A DNA stretch of 64,000 nucleotides. Source: Fomitopsis serialis (Eukaryota; Basidiomycota; Agaricomycetes; Polyporales; Fomitopsidaceae). The notes beneath the pieces were generated by a model. The model was not told where the DNA came from. It saw only the letters and a program-made list of their open reading frames with translations, and made no database searches. The stretch is from NCBI RefSeq assembly GCF_022376445.1, contig NW_025954963.1, forward strand, positions 434,001 through 498,000, given 5' to 3'. A program made the translations under genes and the position numbers. This document shows positions 35,231 to 46,884 of this stretch, one piece after another. Positions within the stretch are counted from its first letter, which is position 1. Each line of letters starts with the position of its first letter.

Positions 35231-35790
35231 ATGTCCACCAAACTCACGACAGTCCTCATCTTTTGCTTCGCCGTGCTCATCGCTCTGGCTTCTGCCATTC
35301 CGGTGAAACGCGATGTCTGGGATCCTAGGATCATCACGCCCAACGCACAAACCGTGTGGTTGACGGGGCAGAAGTACAACGTAACGTGGTACGTTCCTTA
35401 TGGCTTTGAACAACTTTGAGGTTGCGCTGAGCCCGATGCATCCGTACGCCGCAGGGAGACCGACGACGCGCCAGTTAACATCACGAACAGCATCGGTCGT
35501 GTCGTGCTTGGCAAGAGCGGCATCCAGAACAAAGGCAAGCATTCCGCTTGGATCGAATGGTCTATGCCAGTACTGACCGCGACGTCGGCCCCAGCCGTGC
35601 TTGCGGGTAACTTCTCTATAAGGCTTGGAAGTATCGAGATCACCGTTCCCGACGACCTTGAACCCGGCTTTGACTACGACATCGTTTGTGAGCACATGCC
35701 CGTTGTTCAGCTCGTCTTCGTCGCTAATGGCATCTGCACGTAGTGTTCGGCGATTCCGGAAACGAAAGTCCCCTATTCGCCATCCTGTAA
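35231..35790 (+). CDS. Small secreted Kre9/Knh1-like protein, copy 3
   Basis: Close paralogue of copy 2. Exons 35231-35388, 35455-35534, 35595-35687 and 35744-35790, with intron phases 2, 1 and 1. Signal peptide LIFCFAVLIALASA, then the dibasic VKRDVW, the WDPRIITPNAQTVW block, YNVTW, ITVPDDLEPGFDYDIV and the final LFGDSGN. The second intron (35535-35594, 60 bases) has a GCAAGC donor, so it is GC-AG. It is also a multiple of three and free of stops, so the transcript could be translated with it retained, adding 20 residues (IQNK-GKHSAWIEW...). Comparison with copy 2 supports removal: NKAVLAGNF lines up with EHPLASNF. About 125 residues, no GPI tail. Role as for copy 2. Confidence 0.84.
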
Positions 35791-36647
35791 TGACGTAGAA
35801 GGCATACCTTCTGCCTGCTACAATCACGGACTGCTCGCGCGGTACACTGCCAATTTTTGTTGTTTGCTACCGTAATGGACATAACAAGGGACATGATCGT
35901 TAGCTTAGCACATCGTTGATGTGGTAATTGGGTTTGCTCTACGAAGGACAGCTGCAATGATAATCCTGGGTGCAAGTGAAGAAGGACGATGGGCAATGGC
36001 GGGACATACTAGTCACAGATTCTACGAAACATGGTACAGCGGGGCTCGCAGTTTCATCGCACAGGATGTTACAGAGTGTATGACATGCTGTATCGGGTCG
36101 GAAGGTGCTGCAGAACCCGTCGATCGACCTAGCGCATATTATTGAGCACAGTTACATACCTGCGGCGAAGACAGTCAGCACACGGATCAAATGAATTTGA
36201 AAGTAGAATAGTCTCAGCATAAAGAGTCGTCACTTCTGCCTCAACGTTAGTCAAGGCAAATCAGGCTCATTAAATCAATAAAACATCACCGACTGAAAGA
36301 GTCCCCGATAAGTCGCAAGTCCCAACTCACCTGAAGCTCTGAGCTTGACGATTGACTTTCAGTCTTGATGAGAGCGCGCCACAGACACCGCAGTCTATGC
36401 ATACCAAAAAACAGCATTAGCGAGCAGAACTCCAGCGGACCAGGGGGACGACATGGATGGAGAGGGGAGGAGGAACGAGTTCGAAAATTGACCAGCATGC
36501 GGATTCAGACGCTCGTTCGCGACCCCGTGATGCATCGCGTAGTACGCGTCGGGCGTCTCGACGACGGTTCATTTCCACGGTTGACTTATCCCTGCGCCTC
36601 CTCCGCGCACCCAACTTTACGACTCACCGCCCGGCGCAAGACTAACC
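35791..36647. other. Intergenic region
   Basis: 3' flank of the secreted-protein gene and kinesin promoter/leader. Open frames near 36365-36733 overlap the kinesin start in another frame. No separate gene seen. Confidence 0.55.
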
Positions 36648-39575
36648 ATGGCCTCCTCCAGTTCAAACTCAACAGGCAGATTCGCGCGCCCCGTCCCCTT
36701 CACCCCCAAACGGCCCCATCCCGCCTCAACTGAGGACCTCACTAGCACCGGCAGGATACCCCGTTCGACGACCCCAAGCCTCCTCAACTCGGCCAAGAAA
36801 TTCAAGGCGGCTCTTTCGACAGAGTCTCGCTCACGGCTTATATCGAAGCCTAAGCCAGGACTTGCCTCAGTCCCGGGGTCTCCCACAAAGGATGTGCGCC
36901 CGAAGACGCCTACCACCCCAAGCGAGGCTCCGAGAGCCCGCTGCTCTTCCCGCTGATCAGCGAGATGGATGTGAGCAGGATCGACCCGGAAGAGGCGCTG
37001 GTAGACTTCCAGACTGTAGAGCCTGGCGACATCTCCGGCGAACTCGATGAGGCTGCGCTCGCAGAATACGGTAAGGAAGACAAAGTACTTGTATCTATAA
37101 GGTGGGCATCAGTTGCTCCTACTGTTATTAATAAGTTGGAATGCAATCTGGGTACCAATTTCACTCATGCAATTATCGCCAGAATACGACCCACCAACGC
37201 AACTACTGCATGGCAGACCGCAGATACGATACCCAAGAGCATGAAGCTCGACCCCCAGTATTGCAAGACCGCAACAACGACCGCTCAAGACTTCCGCTTC
37301 GACGAAATCCTCACCGGTTCCGACAACAAGCCGGTGTACACCGCTGTCGCACGCAGCCATGTCTGCGCTGCGATGGACGGCTTCAACGCCGTCATCTTCG
37401 CCTACGGTCAAACTGCTAGCGGTAAGACCTTCACGCTCGTGAGTCCGGCTTTCCCCCTCGCAGACATGTCTATTGAACGGCGGCACTATAGACCGGAGAC
37501 GAAGACCAACCCGGTATCATCCCCCGCGCGATGAAGGACATCTTCGCGTACATCCGCCGCACGCCGACGCGCGAGTACCTCCTGCGGTGCTCCTACCTCG
37601 AGATTTACAACGAGACGATACACGACCTGCTAGCGCCACCCTCGTCCTCCGTCTCGCAGCCCGTGCAGATCCAGGGCACGGGCAACAACGTCATCCTGAC
37701 GCCGCTCCGCGAGGAGGTCGTCACGAGCCTCAAGAGCGTGCGCGAGGTCCTCCATCGCGGGGAGGGCAACCGGCGCACGGCGAGCACGGACTGGAACGAA
37801 CGCAGTAGTCGGAGCCACAGCGTGTTCCGCGTGGTGATCGAGAGTAGGGAGCGCGGGAGCGGTACCGATGAGGGCGGCACCCCGAGCGGGAGGACGACGC
37901 CAGGGTTCAGACCCCCGACCCCGGGTGGACCGAGGCTGCAGGCGAGAGGCGGACGCAGCGTGCAGACGTCTGTTTTGGTAGGTCGTGTAGCCCAGCAATT
38001 TTTATACGCCATGCTCATTAGATCCCTATAGAGCCTTATTGACCTTGCCGGCTCTGAGAAGGCTACGTCCGACAAGGAACGGACCCGGGAGGGCAAGTAC
38101 ATCAACACCAGGTGCGTAACCCGCCAGCGTCCTGCACATCAGACTGACATGTCAGCCCAGCTTGCTTACCCTAGGCTCAGTCATCGGGACGCTCGCCGAG
38201 AACTCAGCGAAGAACAAGCACGACCACGTCCCCTTCCGTAACTCGAAGCTGACGCGGATGCTGCAGCCTTCGCTCTCGGGCAACGCGCGCATCTCCGTCA
38301 TCTGCACGATCAACCCCGACACGAGCGCGATCGCCGAGTCGACGAGCACGCTCCTCTTCGCGCAGCGCATCAAGAAGGTGCAGCTGAACGCGCAGAAGAA
38401 GGAGGTCGTCGACACGGAGGCGCTCCTCGAGCGGTACAGGAAGGAGATCGACGACCTCAGGAAGAGGCTGTCCGAGAAGGAGGCGGAGGCTCCTGCTTTG
38501 AAGCGTCGATTATCTGCTCGCGAGGTGAACTGTGGATTCTTCGGTTGCGTGGGGCCGTTGGCTGACCTGAATCATTGTGTAGCAACTGGACGAGTCCCGG
38601 GCGATGAACGACCTGAACTCTCGCATCAGGCAGCTCACGAAGCTCATTCTCACCAGTCAAACTGTTGACGAGAATAAGGATAACGAGTCCCGCCCTGCAA
38701 GTCCGACGAAGGTCGACTTCGATATGTCTCCTTACCAGGTGTGCAGTTTCGCTGTTTGCAGCGTCTCTTGAAGCTGAGGTCTGTTCAGTTGCAACAAGAA
38801 CTTCTGTCCGCCCGCAGACATATCGAGACGCAGGCTACTCAGATTTTGTCCCTAGAGGCTGCCCTGCTCGCGCGACCACAGCTCCCCCCTGATGCGCCAG
38901 ACAGCGAGAAGGACAAGCTGCTTCACGAGCAGACGAAGACCATCCGCGAGCTTGAAATCGTTGTTAAGGGCTACGAAGAGAACCTCGGCGAGCCTTTACG
39001 TGCAGTAAGGGAGGATGTAGAAAGGGAGTGGATCGAGAAGCTGGAGAAGGAGCAGCGGAAGCGGGAAGAGAAGGAAGCGTGGGCAGATGTGCTCGTGAAG
39101 CAGCTCGAGAAGGAAAGGAAGGTGGGAAGATACGTCCAGTTGCTGCGCTCGCATTACGCTCACACGTCTGTGACAGGCCCGCATGAAATTGGAGGATGAG
39201 CGGCAGGCTCTGGCAGCCTTCGTGAAGAAGTTCGATGCACTCGGCCTTAGCACGGGCCTCCCCATGGCGGTTCCGTCGAAGCTGAACCCTCCGATGCCGA
39301 CGCCCGGCGGTGCGGCGGCGGTTTTCGCGCAGCGACAACGGAGTCGGCTGCAATCTATGGACCCAGACCCGACCATGTCGCCAGTCGCGGAGACAGATTC
39401 GCCGATGCGCCTTGGCGGGATCGAACCGAGTCTCCTTGAAGAGGAGTGGGATGCGGTGGACGACGTTAGCTTTGGCGACGACAGGCCGTTCTTGCCCATG
39501 CCCACGAAGTCGAGGAAGGCGTCACACAGCCCGGTGCGAGGTGTCTTAGGACGGAAGGAGAACATGCCTGTGTAG
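36648..39575 (+). CDS. Kinesin motor, kinesin-7/Kip2 type
   Basis: Microtubule motor, probably plus-end directed and acting on cytoplasmic microtubule tips as in Kip2. Basic Ser/Pro-rich N-terminus (36648-36950), then an ATP-binding P-loop in GQTASGKT, switch I NERSSRSH, switch II DLAGSEK and the kinesin block HVPFRNSKLTRMLQPSLSG. A neck segment (FAQRIKKV) leads to a long coiled coil (about 38400-39220), and the tail contains GVLGRKENMPV before the stop. Introns lie near 37101-37182, 37439-37491, 37979-38031, 38112-38157, 38525-38581, 38740-38787 and 39122-39177. Between about 36905 and 36940 the frame moves by one base; a 41-base intron could be drawn, but its ends are poor, and a missing base is more likely. 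Kinesin-7 is chosen over other classes because of the Kip2-like motor and neck sequence. Confidence 0.88.
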
Positions 39576-40382
39576 GCATGCATGTATGCACTTCATAATA
39601 TATCCCTGCATGTAGCGCTTCATGGACCCATTACTTAGCTCTGGAAGCCATGTCTTGTATGAACACATTCGATCTTCTGCCATGTTATTTTAGTTGCGTT
39701 ATGATCATTCGGGTTGTGTTGAGTCTTGCAGTCCGTATGATGTATCACGATAAGTATAGCATGTGTAATACCTCACCTTAGTATGTATGCGTTGGTCTCG
39801 TACCCATCCGTGTGGACGCACCCCACCAACGGCGAGATCGGTATGTACGCGCGAGTTGCGGCCGATTGAGTCGGATCTGTTGGCAATGACGCTGACGAAG
39901 GCCTGGCGACGACCGCTTGATATGCATGTAGAAGACACAGCCACGAGGAAATGCTTGCACCACATCAGGATTCTGGGAGGAGTTATATAGACCGGCATCT
40001 CGGCCCAGCGCGCCAAAGTCCGAGCGCCGGTTGCCGCAGTGTTCGGCATTCTCGATCGAGACACTGATTAGCCCGATTTGCGAGCCGCCCGCTGCCGATT
40101 GGGCGAGAGGGTGATGAAGCGGGCGCTTCCGCGCCTGTGACGGAGACGCAGACAGTCACGGAGTGGGTGCGCCGGCCGGCACCCAAACGGCGCCAGGAAG
40201 ATCGGGAATGCGGCCAAAATGCGGCCGTGGAGGAGTCCAGGAGTGGGTCGCGGCTGGGGCTGACTCAAGATAAATACAACCAGCCATGCCTATCCGTCGT
40301 CGCGGAAAGCCCCCCACCGGCAACGACCCATCCTGCTCTTGCCTCCCCTTGAGGCACTACGTCGATTCCTTACGAACACGCC
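39576..40382. other. Intergenic region
   Basis: 3' flank of kinesin and upstream region of the first DHA1-type transporter. A TATATAG stretch at about 39986 is nearly 400 bases from the ATG and is not convincing as its TATA box. Nothing else seen. Confidence 0.5.
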
Positions 40383-42372
40383 ATGACTTGGAAGTCCGTA
40401 CGAGACTCTGGCATAACGTCAGAAACCGCCACTCTGCGAGAAGACGCAGACCCTGGCACCTCCAAGGCACCTATGCAGACTAACGATCCGAAGCTTGATT
40501 CCGTGGCAGGTCCAGACGCAGCGGGCGAAAGCCGGACAAGTTCACAATCGCACGAGGACGTTCAGATTGTTGACTGGGACGGTCCAGACGACCCACAAAA
40601 TCCGAAAAAGTGAGTGACCTCTCAAGGATATGGGTCGCACACAGCTGAACGTTGCTATATACAGCTGGAGCTTTAAGAAGAAGTGGGCCGCGACGGCCAT
40701 CGTGTCTGCGTTCACTTTCATCAGCCCGGTGTCGTCATCAATGATCGCTCCTGCGTCCGATCAATTGGCCCAAGAATTTGGTATCACAAATGAGACCGTC
40801 ATTGCGTTGGTCACCTCCATATTTGTGTTAGCCTATGGTGTGTTGGTGGACCATTGAAGTTTCGGAGTATGCGGTCTAATTTTCGTTTCACAGCATTGGG
40901 GCCATTGATTCTAGGTCCGCTAAGTGAGATTTTCGGTCGATCAAGAGTACTCCAACTAGCGAACATGTGGTATCTAGGTGAGCTTGAGTCCGAGCGATTG
41001 TGAGATGAACCAGCCTGCTGACTTCTCAATAGCGTGGAACCTGGGTTGCGGTTTCGCACAAAATACCGGACAAATCCTCGCCTTCCGTTTTCTCGCAGGC
41101 TTGGGCGGGAGTGCACCACTTTCGATCGGTGGAGGTGTGCTCGGTGACTGCTGGCGACCAGAGGAAAGAGGTCAGGCAATTGCTCTATACTCTCTCGCTC
41201 CTCTCCTTGGCCCAGTAATCGGTCCTGTCTGCGCTGCATGGGTTGCGCAGCGATCTACTTGGCGCTGGGTGGTACGTCCTAACCAAAAGTCCAGACTTTA
41301 CATTTGACTGACTTTCACGGTGTAGTTTTGGTCGACAACCATTGTAGACGCTTTCATTCAATGCTTGGGAATATTGTTCCTGCAAGAAAGTGAGTCGCTT
41401 CTTGAACATATCAATGGGATCGTCTTGTCTCACCTGTTCTGTGCTACGCTCAGCCTACGCTCCAATCCTATTAGAACGCAAAGCCAATAAAATACGCAAG
41501 AACATGGATCCTGAGAAAGCAGAGAAGCGAATTATCCGCACTGTCTTCGACAGCGCCGATAGACAGTAAGTGCCTACTTAAAATGAGGCTAGGTGATAAT
41601 GTAGACCTGACGTCTTCTTTAGTTGGCAGGCAATTGTCTCGAAATCGCTCGTCCGCCCCTTCAAGCTCTTCTTCCGCGAGCCGATCATCATGCTCCTCGG
41701 CGCCTACATGGCATTTGTCTATGGCACGCTCTACTTGTTCCTCACGACCATAGACGGCATCTTCGAAAATACATACAACGAAGCCGTTGGCATCGCCGGT
41801 CTCAACTATATTGCGCTCGGTGTTGGCCTTACCGGTGCGTCACAGTTTAACGCGCGGTCGCTCGATCGGGTATACAAGTACTTCGCGAAGAAGAACAATG
41901 GAGTCGGAAGGCCGGAGTTCAGGTTACCTACTATGGTTCCTGGTACAATCCTGCTACCAATCGGGCTTCTCATCACTGGCTGGACGGCGCAAAATCACAC
42001 ACATTGGATTGGGCCAGATATCGTGAGTCCACTTTCGCTCTTAGGTCCAAGGGTCTGCGTCTGACCGCACAACTGCAGGGCATTGCCTTGGTGGGCGCCG
42101 GGGTGATCCTGAACTTCCAGTGCATCCAAACGTACATCATTGACGCATTCACGCTGCACGCTGCGTCAGCGCTTGCTGCGGCCACCTTCTTGCGTTCCTG
42201 CGCAGGCTTCGGCTTCCCGCTGTTCGCACCGGCGATGTACAACGCACTCGGGTACGGCAAGGGCGATTCTATTCTTGCTGCCGTTGCCATCGTCGTCGGC
42301 TGTCCAGCGCCCTGGATATTCTGGACGTATGGCGAGCGCATACGTGCGGCGAGCAGGTATGCCCGGAAATAG
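40383..42372 (+). CDS. MFS transporter, DHA1 drug/polyamine type, tandem copy 1
   Basis: Twelve-helix proton antiporter of the DHA1 family, typically exporting drugs or polyamines across the plasma membrane. Begins at ATG 40383 with a Ser/Asp-rich cytosolic head; the family signature VDWDGPDDPQNPKNWSF is at the first splice junction. Also visible are APASDQLAQEFGIT, GPLSEIFGRSRV (loop 2-3), AWNLGCGFAQ, FRFLAGLGGSAPLSIGGGV, the antiporter-type LAPLLGPVIGP, WRWVFW and, at the C-terminus, GERIRAAS. There are about eight introns of about 50-60 bases. The second half has FREPIIMLLGAYMAFVYGTL and the long loop before helix 9. It is tandem to a very similar gene at 43428, on the same strand with the same gene structure, so local duplication is evident. 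The substrate is unknown. Confidence 0.9.
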
Positions 42373-43427
42373 ACTTGTTTGCTTTTGATCGCTTTCTTCA
42401 CTACTTCACTACCTGTTACTTGAACAAACGCCACTCCCATCTCCCCACCTCACACGCAGTCGCATTAAACCTTCAACGGGATACGACCTCTCATGAATTG
42501 GAATTACCACTTCACGCTCTCGTCACGACTACCCCGGACGTTTCTTGCTCTTGGTTTTTTCACCTATCGCATCGTCCCGTCTTCATGCCATAGAGATACC
42601 ATATCACGCGTACTATAGTAGCACTGGTCTCACAATCTAGCCGGCCCAACACAAGTGCACCATTTTCACATGAGTCGATAGCAGGAGATCGCACTTGATT
42701 GTCTCCTCAGGCAGCTTTGGACAAATGCTGGATAGCGCTCGGGGATAATCCCAATACTGATAGACGCCCATAGGTTGGTAAGGCATCGATCTCGATCTCG
42801 GGCATTGCCACATCAATCTACCCACATCAATCTAGTCTTAACCAGCCACGACCGTCTGTGTCGTGTTTCCCTCGATCCCTCGAATCTGCACACACCGCGT
42901 CTCTTGCAACTGTACAGAGGTTTACCCTTCCTCCGGATTGACCCATAACCTTTCTCGCCATGCAATCAACCCGGAGGTGCATGGGGTTGGCGGGACACCT
43001 TACGCGTGGGCGAACTGGCTCCGCCTCCGGTAGACTCGCGCGCCATCATTTTCTTCAGCATTCATAAGGCCTCATTTGGCGAAATCACCACCTGGATCTA
43101 CTGCGCTTGGTCAGTGTGATCTTCCGACGGTGACCCTCGGTGACCCCATTTGGCGCGCTTGCGTGCTTACAGTAAGGTTTGTTGACCGGACAGCGGCGAG
43201 GTACCCCACCTGGGGCTCCGCGAGTCTGCCAGTTAGTCGCCGCTGAACCTCGCTGCACAGGGCCCTACGTAACAGCTGAGTCAACTGTCATTATTTCGTG
43301 TTCGTTGCAAGATTGTATATAAGGACGGCGGTTGTCCATTCGGAACGCGGCAGACACTACTTGCTTCGGTCCTCGACACAACTTGTCCTCGAGGAGTGGT
43401 CTTGGCCAACACGCACACCGGAAGGCG
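42373..43427. other. Intergenic region between tandem transporters
   Basis: About 1.05 kb with no gene recognised. Short open frames overlap on both strands. The 3' end holds the TATA box of the second transporter. Confidence 0.55.
43316..43323 (+). promoter_or_regulatory. TATA box (TATATAAG)
   Basis: Perfect TATATAAG 105-112 bases before the ATG at 43428 of the second tandem transporter. Confidence 0.68.
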
Positions 43428-45467
43428 ATGGTGCCGAACGCGAGCTCTGCAGTTCCGCCCATGAGCGCGATCCCGTCACAGGCATCGCCCGTTCAGGCTC
43501 CCCAGGAGGCGGGTGCGTTGACAGGCACTATGCCACCACGGGCCAGTCAGGACACAGGAGAAACATGCCGAACTGATGTGGACGTAGATCCCGGTGTGCT
43601 CATCGTCGATTGGGACGGCCCAGATGACCCAGAGAATCCACGAAAGTGAGCAATGCGAGCCCGCAACGTCCATCCTGTTTATTCACACATGTTATTTCTT
43701 TAGCTGGTCATTCAAGAAAAGATGGGCGGCGACAATTGTCGTGTCGTCGTTCAGCTTCGTCAGCCCTGTGACGTCCTCAATTATCGCACCTGCGTCCGAG
43801 CAGCTGGCGGAGGAATTTGGGATAACTAGTCAGACAGTTATTGCGATGGTCACGTCCATTTTCGTCCTTGCCTATGGTCAGTCCATACATCTCGCTTCGG
43901 TACATCAACCGTTCTAATCACGAGCACCAGCTATGGGTCCGTTATTGCTCGGACCACTCAGTGAGCTGTTCGGGCGCTCGAGAGTAGTCCAGTTGGCAAA
44001 TTTGTGGTATATAGGTACGACCGACTCATAAATACACCTTTCGACGACTACGCTTACGCATCATCATAGCTTGGAACCTCGGTTGTGGCTTCGCCCGGAC
44101 TCAGTCGCAGATCCTCGCTTTCCGCTTCCTCTCCGGCTTCGGCGGTGGAGCGGCCCTCGCTATCGGCGGCGGGGTTCTCGGAGACTGTTGGAAACCGCAT
44201 GAGAGAGGACAGGCGGCGGCCCTGTATTCTCTTGCGCCGGTTCTCGGTCCCGTCATGGGACCTATCTGCGGGGCGTGGATTGCGCAGAAGTCGACATGGC
44301 GTTGGGTCGTGAGTCTTGTGTCACTCCGTGGTTTCAATTATGCCTCTGATCATAACGTGTTCAGTTCTGGTCGACGACCATTTTGAGTGCGATCGTAGGA
44401 TGTGGAGGGTTTCTGATGCTGCGAGAGAGTAAGGACTCTCTTTCCTAAGACCTGTTGTGACTGATAATAATATCGGTCGCATAGCGTACGCCCCGGTCCT
44501 GTTGGAACGCAAGGCAAGAAGGATCAGGAAGAACATGGGTTCGGAGAAGTCGCAGCACCAAGAAATTCGGACTGTATACGATCACGGCGATAGACAGTGA
44601 GCAAAAACTAGTCCTGTAATCGGGGAGTTACCATATTCCGCGCACATTGAGCTGGAAGCAGATCTACTCGACAGCGCTTTTCCGACCTTTCAAGCTATTT
44701 TTCAAGGAGCCGATCATCATGCTTCTGGGCATATACATGGCATTTGTCTATGGGACACTCTATCTTTTCCTGACTACGATTGACTCTATCTTCGAGGATG
44801 TGTATCGGGAGTCCATCGGGATTGCTGGTCTGAACTACATTGCTCTTGGTATCGGACTCACCGGGGCTTCGCAGATTAATGCGAGGGTATTGGACCGTCT
44901 CTACAGTTATATGGTGAAGAAGAATGGGGGCGAGGGCAAGCCGGAGTACAGATTGCCGTCGATGGTGCCAGGGACGCTTCTGCTCCCCATTGGCCTATTG
45001 ATCACGGGATGGACAGCGCAGGCCCACACGCATTGGATTGGCCCTGACATCGTAAGTCTCCGACCACTCTGAAAGCGCAATGACTTCGTCATAATGACCA
45101 CGGTCATGCAGGGCATATTCCTCGTCGGCGCGGGCACCATGCTGAACTTCCAGTGTATACAAACCTACGTCATCGATGCATTCACGCTGTACGCTGCGTC
45201 GGCACTCGCGGCCGTGACCTTCCTGCGCTCATGTGCAGGCTTCGCCTTCCCGCTGTTTGCGCCCGATATGTTCGCTGCGCTTGGGTACGGCAAGGGCGAC
45301 ACGATAATCGCGGTCGTCGCCATCGTGGTTGGTTGCCCAGCGTAAGTGTTTGGATTGCTGTATCTCAGGATTCACCAGCATATCTCATCCTTGTGGTTCT
45401 TAGACCCTTCCTCTTCATGGCGTTCGGTGAGCGTATCCGCGCTGCAAGCCAATATTCGAACCCATAA
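43428..45467 (+). CDS. MFS transporter, DHA1 drug/polyamine type, tandem copy 2
   Basis: Paralogue of the gene at 40383. ATG 43428 is the first in-frame ATG. The N-terminal head is different (Ser/Pro/Ala-rich, MVPNASSAVPPMSA), but the rest runs parallel: VDWDGPDDPENPRNWSF, APASEQLAEEFGIT, GPLSELFGRSRV, AWNLGCGFAR, FRFLSGFGGGAALAIGGGV, LAPVLGPVMGP, WRWVFW, FKEPIIMLLGIYMAFVYG and C-terminal GERIRAAS. Intron positions agree with copy 1, with an extra intron near 45343-45402 (before PFLFMAFGERI). Divergence is mostly in the N-terminus, the loop around 44510-44640 (RKARRIRKNMG) and the C-terminal end. The unequal divergence of heads and loops is usual for duplicated exporters with changed regulation. 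A 24-base tandem repeat lies just after the stop. Confidence 0.9.
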
Positions 45468-46215
45468 AGGCCCAGGCACCCGACGTGCCTGCCACGAGCA
45501 GCAACTCGAACGGGACCACTCGCACGGTTCAAGATGCTCAGGACCGTTCTCCGTATACTCCGGCTCCTGGCGTGTTGCTCCATTGAAGAGACAACACGTT
45601 TACCGAAGTGCTATCCAACTAGTACTTAGGCGCTATCCAACTAGTGCTCTGAGGTGCTATCCAACTAGTGCTATGAGGCGCCATGCAACTGCCGCCTTTA
45701 GCTGCCGCGCAACCAATCATCGTCAGTACCATAACACCCATTACGGTTCTTGAGTCTAACCAAACCATTATTATATATAGGTGTTACCTATCGAGCGCGA
45801 TGCAGCTACTGTACATAGCAGAGTTGCTAGAGGTGCTACCTGACTAGTTCCCTCCCGGTGTCATGCAACTGGCACCACACATTTTACATCACATTGGTGA
45901 TGTCGCTCGTTATTGTGAACAGAAGTCGACGAAAATCCACAGAATGTGCTCATTATGATGGCCACCATGTCCGCCGGTTCAAGCTGCTGCGTGGTGAATT
46001 GAACTCCTAAAATTGCCGAATTCCTCAGGTTCACGCAGCCGGGATCGAACTCGGTATGGTGATAATTGTTCACTTTCAATCAAGAAATTGTACTGCATCT
46101 CCTTGACGTACTACAGTAAACATGAGTGGGTTCATCATCCGAACTCAACTGGCAACTCGGTAACAACCACATCCAATGGTAGCAGCTCGCTCATCAATCA
46201 CGTCGCTTGTGAGTT
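45468..46215. other. Intergenic region between convergent genes
   Basis: Contains the tandem repeat listed separately and low-complexity AT-richer DNA. A tRNA B-box-like GTTCGATCC on the minus strand near 46040 has no matching stems and no A-box, so no tRNA is called. Confidence 0.5.
45610..45703 (+). repeat. Short tandem repeat, 22-24 base unit
   Basis: Three near-perfect units, starting at 45610, 45632 and 45656 with core GCTATCCAACTAGT, and a fourth degenerate unit at 45680. A related piece (GCTACCTGACTAGTTCC) recurs near 45835. The repeat lies 143 bases after the transporter stop. Confidence 0.85.
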
Positions 46216-46789
46216 TCACTGGATGGTGAAATCTTCGCTGACATTGCCGGAGTCGCCGAACACTAGACGTGTATCGAAGAAGTGTTCTCGTGAGTAATCG
46301 GTGACATTCTGAAGGTTACATACTCACAGGTGATATGGTAGTCAGAACCAGGCTCAGCATCCGAAGGGACAGTGACCTCCACGCTGCCGTCCTTGAGAGC
46401 GAAATTGCTGGCGAGTACAGCTGTTATGACATAGTCAGTACACCCGCTCAGCTTGTAGCGCACAGGACCTCAAAGTCAGACGTACAAGAGTCCTGGCCGC
46501 TCTTGCTCAGGGTGATTTCGCCGTTAGGGTTGGTGACGCTAGCCGGTGGGTTGCTTGTGTCCCTGAAACGTATCAAATTCAATTAATATGAATTTGCCTC
46601 CTGACATCCTGTAACTCACCAGGTAACGGTAAACACCTGCCCGTGCTGCCACACGGTCTGTGCGGTCGGCGCCAGAATCTTCGGATCCCAGGTCGCGCGA
46701 GCGACATTGTCGGAGCTTGCAGCAGCGAACGCTGGAGCGGCGGATGCAAGTGCCAGAAGGAGAGCCGTCGAGAGTCGGTTCATGAACAT
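46216..46789 (-). CDS. Small secreted Kre9/Knh1-like protein, copy 4
   Basis: Minus-strand member of the same family. Exons 46789-46620, 46562-46486, 46420-46328 and 46262-46216, intron phases 2, 1 and 1, as in copies 2 and 3. The start MFMNRLS at 46789 is followed by an Ala/Leu-rich signal peptide (ALLLALASAAPAFA). Mature blocks: WDPKILAPTAQTVW, FTVTW, ITLSKSG, VTVPSDAEPGSDYHIT and LFGDSGN. About 128 residues, no GPI tail. It lies on the opposite strand from copies 1-3, and convergent to the second DHA1 transporter. The shared exon layout points to descent from one spliced ancestor rather than retroposition. Confidence 0.86.
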
Positions 46790-46876
46790 GGCGGTCTGCG
46801 TGAGTGTTTCGAGAACGAATGCGACGTGTCCTTCAGAGTACGAGTGGCACTGAAGAAAGTGGGGCAACATCGTGCC

Positions 46877-46884
46877 CTTATATA
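46877..46884 (-). promoter_or_regulatory. TATA box (TATATAAG)
   Basis: Reads TATATAAG on the minus strand, 90 bases before the ATG at 46789 of the Kre9/Knh1-like gene. Confidence 0.7.

Noticed and set aside
36894..36934. A 41-base intron to repair the kinesin frame
   Set aside because: It would be in phase, but the acceptor and branch region are poor, and the shift fits the general missing-base pattern.
46010..46080. tRNA gene on the minus strand
   Set aside because: A B-box-like GTTCGATCC is present, but its stem does not pair and there is no A-box or acceptor stem.
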